The notes under the pieces: generated by a model
Databases searched by the model: none
The model's input: the letters and a program-made list of their open reading frames with translations, nothing else
What the model was told of the DNA's origin: nothing
NCBI RefSeq assembly: GCF_002288925.2
Contig: NW_022098001.1
Location: 13,581,260 to 13,645,259 of the forward strand
DNA: 64,000 bases
Direction: 5' to 3'
Source: Delphinapterus leucas
Taxonomy: Eukaryota > Chordata > Mammalia > Artiodactyla > Monodontidae
In this document: piece by piece, positions 58,891 to 64,000 of the stretch
Layout: each line of letters starts with the position of its first letter
Position numbering within the stretch: the first letter of the stretch is position 1
Program-made: the position numbers and the translations under genes

Positions 58891-60560
58891 ATAATTAAGA
58901 GTGGAGGTCTCTGTTCTGTCACTTTCTGTGTTCAGTTTACATTAGAGTACGTCTTTTCTCAGTAAAACTGAAACTCAACTTCACCAGGTCAAACCATGCC
59001 ATATGCTAGTGAGGAAAAGCAGAAGGAATCCGAGGCAACTGCCATACTGGCAGCTCTGAGTCGAGTGAACAGGAAAAACAATGTGTAAGTGCCCATGGAT
59101 GCCAAGCTCCAGGGATGAATTAGTTTGTGCAGCTGGGAGTCGGTGGCAGCCAGCCCACCAATTTCACACAGGAAGCAATCATCAATAGAGGAACACAGAC
59201 AAAGGGCAGGAGAAAGATACCCTGTGAAACCAAAAACTGATTGAGAGAAATCCACCTTAAGTCCAAATAAAGAACAAGATGGTGTAGACAAGATTAAATG
59301 TAGTGTCTATTTCAGTAGTGACCTTACAGGACTGACTACAGGATGTGCCTGAGCATTTGCGGTAATCAAATCACCTATAGTTAGGACTTAGTAGTGACTC
59401 CCAGAGAAACAGAGATCCAAGATTTGCTTAGAAAATTGTACCAAGGAGATAAAGGATCTGCACTCATGTAAATAACTATGTGGTAGTTTTCTAGGCAGTT
59501 TTGAATCCCAAGCTCACTTACTTAAGAATGAATGGGAGTGTATAAAAGCAATATGTGGCATAATTAAACAGATAAGGTGATGAATGAACAGTCCTACTGA
59601 AAGTAACAGACTAGGAGTTTGAATGAGAAAAAATATGATTGTGGATGAGATCTGTGATGAGGAGAGGAGAGAGTTAGGTATTTTCCAGGAATTTTGAATG
59701 TAGCAATTTTAGGGGGTCATGTGTTATATACATAGCTGGAGAAGTCATACAAGTGTAACAAACAGGGAAGAAGAATTATGTAGTTAGGTAAGATTGAAAG
59801 GTGACCACAGAATGGGTTTCAGATGAGACAAAAGGGAGAGTATAAATGAATGTGTATTTCAAGTTTTGAAATTAAGAAGAAAATATAAAATTATTGGGAA
59901 TAAACAACATGCAGCAAGAGAAAAGTGAAGAAAATCAGGAAACTATTTCTTTTTGGATATCAAAACCATGGAGATAAAAACCTGGCTTCAAAAGGAGGAA
60001 TTTCAATAAAAGAAAAGGGGGCAGGAGAGTTTTTGGAAAATGAATGAAAGGGGCAAAAGCTAAAATGATAAAAATAAAACAGCAGCCCACTGTAGAAAAC
60101 CTAAATTCCAAATCTATAGAAAGAGAGCAGTGATACTAAGCTTGAGACAGCAAAGTACAAAAGAAAGGGGGCCACTCAAAGCAGAGCCAAAAAGATTAAA
60201 TAAAATGTGAAGAGTACAAATATGGAGAAAATGTGCCTTCAAGTTGGACATTTAAATAGTTGGGATTTAAGTTGGGATTTAAATAGTGCACATGTACAGA
60301 GCCCAAGAGGAGAAAAGAAGAGTCAATGTTTCAGAATGAGAAAAAACGTTGAAAAGACAGTGCTTTAGGGGCTCTCCGTACAGATCGGTCTAGGAATACA
60401 GGTATATAGGGTATAGTGGTTAATGAAAGTTTGAAAATTATGTCATTTCTCATCAAATTATGGCTTTGAATTGTAGGAAAAGAGCTAGTATATAAAATAT
60501 TACTGCCCCAAAAGAAACGCGAAAGAGGACAATTATGGAAGGAAATTATACTTATCCTAT
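58891..60560. other. unique sequence with one candidate exon
   Basis: No repeat recognised. 58963-59084 has an acceptor-like tract, an ATG at 58996 followed by 29 open codons, and GTAAGT at 59085-59090, described as a finding. The rest is purine-rich and shows no gene. The reverse 100-codon frame (59291-58989) is the antisense of the same region. Confidence 0.45.
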
Positions 60561-60564
60561 AAAC

Positions 60565-60740
60565 CAGTGGTTCTCCATGGCAGCATGTTAGAATCCTATG
60601 GGAGTTTTTTTTAACTGTACCTGTCTAGACCCTGGCTCTAGATATTCTAAATTAATTTTTTTGGGGTGGGGTCCCAGCATCAGCATTTTTAAAAGCCCCC
60701 TTCAGGGGAATCCACTATGGGGTCAAGGTTGAAACCACTG
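60565..60740. mobile_element. MER5A (non-autonomous hAT-Charlie)
   Basis: A 176-bp palindromic element with ends 'cagtggttctc' and its near reverse 'gaaaccactg', and 'gttagaatcctatgggagtt' / 'gcccccttcaggggaatcca' arms. Moved in the past by a hAT transposase from another element. Confidence 0.88.
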
Positions 60741-61139
60741 CTACGTGCCCATGAGTCACTTGATGGTAAGAAGGAATTGCATCTGTGTTAGCTAGGAAAC
60801 ATGAAAGGTGACTGTCTGAAATATAAGATTTAGGATCAATCTGTAAGAGAAGTCTAATTGAAGAATGCTTATTTATATAAAGCTATTTACCATGTAGAAT
60901 GACAAATCTAAAAGAGAATCAATAGAGGACATATTTATGCGTAAATAAAAATAAGTGAAATTTAAAGTTGAAAAATATCTAAAATAAAAAACTGAGAAAT
61001 TTGGCAGGGATATTTAAGGAACCAGCAAATCTTCTTAGAATATGAAGATATTTACAATAAAGTGAAAGGAATAAGCAAAGAGAAGGAAGACTATGATCTT
61101 ATAGAAATGATGTGATTTATGTCTTTGCCTCCCCAGTAG
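60741..61139. other. unique sequence
   Basis: No gene or repeat recognised. Confidence 0.5.
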
Positions 61140-61195
61140 ATAGAGCAGGGCCTGGCATGAAACTGGAATTCATAAATTTTGCTGAATAAAGGAAA
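61140..61195 (+). mobile_element. L2 tail
   Basis: 'gagcagggcctggcatgaaa' with 'ttttgctgaataaa' matches the last bases of L2. Confidence 0.6.
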
Positions 61196-61239
61196 TCTGC
61201 GTAAGGGTAGGCATGAGAAAACTGGGTAGGAATCAGGGA

Positions 61240-61400
61240 GGCAGTGTAATGGATAATGAAAAGCAATGAACTGGCAGTCAGTGCTGGGTTCCACCCACCA
61301 GCGGGTCGCTATGTGAGAGGACAAATCAATACATCTCTGTGGCTTACTGTTGGACTATGTGGGCTCAAAGCTCATCTAGCTCTGAAAGTTTATGACCATA
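61240..61400 (+). mobile_element. MIR-type fragment
   Basis: 'gcagtgtaatggataatgaa', 'ggcagtcagtgctgggttcc', 'cgctatgtgagaggacaaat', 'catctagctctgaaagttta' follow a MIR-like order with the middle decayed. Confidence 0.65.
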
Positions 61401-61571
61401 TCGTAGCTTAAAAAATAAATAGACCATCAAAGGGAAAAGAGAAGTCAAAAACCTTAAAAAAGCAAAATGGAGTGTGCCAGATGCACATCATAGAATTCAT
61501 AGATAGATAAACTGAAGGTGAGGAAATGAAAGCCAAAACACCAAAAATAGGAGTAAATAAAAGGAGTTTAG

Positions 61572-61690
61572 AGGTGCACTAAGATGTAAGCTCCCTGAGG
61601 GCAGGGGCTTTGTCCACCTTGCTTCTCACTCTGTCCCCAGTACCCAGAACAATGTTTGGCTCATAATGGGTGTTGACTTGACTGGAAAGA
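61572..61690 (+). mobile_element. L2 3' end
   Basis: 'gatgtaagctccctgagggc', 'aggggctttgtccaccttgc', 'ccccagtacccagaacaatg' are highly characteristic of L2. Confidence 0.88.
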
Positions 61691-62435
61691 TGGGCAATGC
61701 CAGATTGTTATAGAGATCCAAACAGGGCACTGATCTGGAAAGTGTCATGGAGGAGATGGCCAAAAGAAAAAGATATCCAATAAGCACAAAGTATTCACAA
61801 GTCTTCAACATCATATATCTGTATGATTGATACCTTACATGGGGATTGCCATCAACTTACCTTACTGCATAACCTGTGCAGTAAGTGCACCAGGACATGG
61901 GCCACATGAAACATTGGCTTGAAGCTAAGTGTGGTGATGGAATTAATTCAGATATTGAAAGGACTTTAAAGCAGTACAGTACTTGCCAAGTTCGTTTTTT
62001 TTTTCTTCAGCCAAAAGCATGTGCTTTTCCACAGAAGAACACCAAGGGGCCTTGATCATGAATCCATTTTTGTATTGCAGGACCATTCCTGAGGGAATAC
62101 CTCAATTATACTAAAAACCTTCCCCAAATAACTCCAATGTCTTCAAGGTTTAGCCCCAATTATTTTTTTTTTCCAAGTAAAGCAGGTCCTCTAATTTACA
62201 ACTCACAGCTTTCCAAAGAGTAGGAACTTTAACAAGGTGTCTACATTTACCTATCTTAAGTTCAAGGACTATATGGACTTACTTAAGCTTCCCTGTCTCA
62301 TTTCATCACCCACAAATCAAGAGCTTGGATACAATAATGAGGTAAACCAAACCAGAGGTCCACAGGCATTGTCAGAGGATGCTGGCCAACAAGTTGGGCC
62401 AAGTTTTCCAGGGTTCAACATGGCATTCCTTTCAT
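61691..62435. other. unique sequence
   Basis: No gene recognised. T-rich runs near 61997 and 62163. Confidence 0.5.
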
Positions 62436-62990
62436 CCAGCAGCCAACACATTTGCATTGAACACCTGGATTGGACACTGTACTAGGTGCTAGAAAGATTC
62501 ATAAGTCAAAGTGTCTCCCCAGAAGGCTTTATGGTCTAGTGGGAGAGACAGACAGGTCCACATCTAGACAGGAAGGGAAAAGAAAGAGAACAGATATTTG
62601 TTAAAAATCTGCTGGAGGCCAGGTACTGTGATACAGGCATCATCTTCTCTTCTTTATTTAATCCTACAGTCTCTTTTACAGACAAGAAAACTGAGGTTCA
62701 AAGAGGGTATTTACTTAACCCAAAGTCACAAACCTGAGTGTAGCATAATACAATGGTCATCCAGAGCTTTTTCTCCTTGAAAATCCATTCTCTCGTCCCT
62801 CTACCATACTCAAATGCAATTTTCAAAAAGTGAAAATAACAGTGGTGATAAATGCTATACTAGTAGTAGTTTGAACAAAGGGCTATGGGAGTGCAAAGGG
62901 CACAGTAAAACTGTGACTAGGAGAGGAAGGGGGTCAGGGAATGCATCACCGAGGATGTGACATTTGAGCTGGGCCATGTTAAACAGCTGG
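62436..62990 (-). mobile_element. L2 split by a MIR
   Basis: Left part to about 62575: 'catttgcattgaacacctgg', 'ttatggtctagtgggagaga'. Right part from about 62820: 'aacagtggtgataaatgcta', 'gtcagggaatgcatcaccga', 'gtgacatttgagctgggcca'. Both are reverse L2 in matching order. Confidence 0.78.
62593..62755 (-). mobile_element. MIR nested between L2 halves
   Basis: 'gccaggtactgtgatacagg', 'acagacaagaaaactgaggt', 'tcaaagagggtatttactta', 'acccaaagtcacaaacctga' are reverse MIR. Confidence 0.82.
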
Positions 62991-63914
62991 AGTTAGTCCT
63001 GCTGGATTACTAATGTGTTGATTTTTTGACTACACCTCTTGGGCACTTACCAGAGCCACAAAGTGAAGGAAGCAATAATTCTTCTCTGGTCACCAAAACT
63101 GCTGAAATGCAGTCACCTGCTATTTCTACACCCACTGGTTTCACACAGAGAGTTTTTCAAATAGGGTTACAGTTAGAGGATGTTAGCTTAGGGAGTAGCA
63201 GGTGTGTGGATGGAGAGGGATGTGGGCCATGTCTGTTGGGAAGGGGAGCGTCATGGTGCTTTTGAGCCCCTCTTGTTTGTATGCTGGGACTAGAGGTACC
63301 AAGAATAGATAAATGAAAGCTCCAAAGAGGATCTGCAAAGGCACATGGTACAATTTTCGTCTGAGAGTTGTTTTAAAAAGAAAGATCTCAAGCATGGATT
63401 TTTTTTTTTAAGAAGCAGAGTTTCTGTTTACTTATTGATGATAAATCAACAGGGTTGCATGGCAGCCAAATGGGTCTTTGAATGTGCTGCTTCATTTTTC
63501 CCATTAAGTCTAAGGAGTGTCCCAGAAATGGAAAAAATAAGGCATTAAACTTCAGTGAAGCAAAATTTGGAAAACTGTGTGTGATCCACTGAACAAAAGA
63601 CACTGGGTTGGACATTAATGGAAAGAAACTTAGAGTAAATTATGGAAAGTTTAGTGACTATGTACTCTGAAAATTAAGGAGAATAATGGAATGCCCACAT
63701 AAAGCACATAGAGTCACCAAGTGGGGAGGGAAAGGGAAAAAAATTGAAAAGGTTTTTAAAGCACTATGATGTTTCTCTACAGGAGAAGGTGCACAAAGGC
63801 AATAGCTGAATAACTGCAAGCCAAGTGGCTGAAGCAGAGAATGACTGAGCAGTTCCCAGATAATCTTCCCTCCCAGGTTAACTCCCCTCTTATAAATGAT
63901 TCCTCCCACTGTGA
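62991..63914. other. unique sequence
   Basis: No gene recognised. Frames of 67-83 codons lie on both strands without domain. Confidence 0.5.
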
Positions 63915-64000
63915 CCAGTGATCTCTCTAAACTTCAGATCTGATTATATCACTCCTCTGTTTAAATGCCTTCAATGACATAGTCCCAAGAAAAAGTCCAA
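63915..64000 (+). mobile_element. L2 fragment, cut by the window end
   Basis: 'cagatctgattatatcactc', 'ctctgtttaaatgccttcaa', 'agtcccaagaaaaagtcc' fit L2. Confidence 0.7.

Overview
This window looks like non-coding DNA from a whale or dolphin. The strongest marker is a set of eight tRNA-Glu-derived SINEs of the CHR type (Cetacea-Hippo-Ruminant). Several are the short, A-tailed CHR-2-like form whose 3' part reads 'gagaggcccgcgtaccgc' before the tail, as is common in cetacean genomes. I see no Bov-A2 or BovB (ruminant), pig PRE1 or primate Alu sequence. The L1 3' ends ('ttcactttgctgtacagcag', then 'caactatactccaataaa') are of the cetartiodactyl type. Older layers (MIR, L2, MLT1, MLT2, MER5A, L1M) are shared by all placental mammals.

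I find no intact protein-coding gene, tRNA, rRNA or CRISPR array. The longest open frames (100-160 codons) lie inside L1, SINE or Tigger sequence or in unrecognised DNA with no protein signature. The window is best read as intergenic or deep-intronic sequence. Two places could hold an exon: 58963-59084, which has an acceptor, a start codon, an open frame and a GTAAGT donor, and 3455-3581, which has a TATA-like box and a GTGAGT donor. Both are weak.

Layout. 1-5045: mostly unique DNA with one CHR SINE, an MLT1 LTR carrying a nested L1, and a MIR. 5046-14290: a composite of L1 sequence on the + strand with a 5' UTR carrying a 70-bp tandem array and decayed ORF1 and ORF2. It has been hit by a short L1 3' end, an AT-rich expansion, a longer L1 3' end followed by about 760 bp of foreign DNA ending in its own poly-A signal (possible 3' transduction), and a Tigger/pogo DNA transposon. 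14291-25000: mostly unique, with SINEs, an inverted-repeat DNA element split by an L1, and a site where an L1 and a SINE used the same cut. 25000-29040: MIR, MLT1, L2 and an old L1M. 29045-36930: two L1s with inverted 5' ends, an ancient L1, three SINEs. 37000-47500: LTRs and an inverted-orientation L1M that keeps its 5' and 3' ends but has lost much of ORF2. 47500-64000: mostly unique, with MIR and L2 fragments, an L1M, one SINE and a MER5A.

Nothing here works as a gene system. What can be read is a layered record of insertions, ordered by what interrupts what: L2/MIR/MLT1 first, then L1M, then cetartiodactyl L1, then CHR SINEs. Family names come from recognition of remembered consensus patterns, not from a database search; subfamily names are the least certain part.
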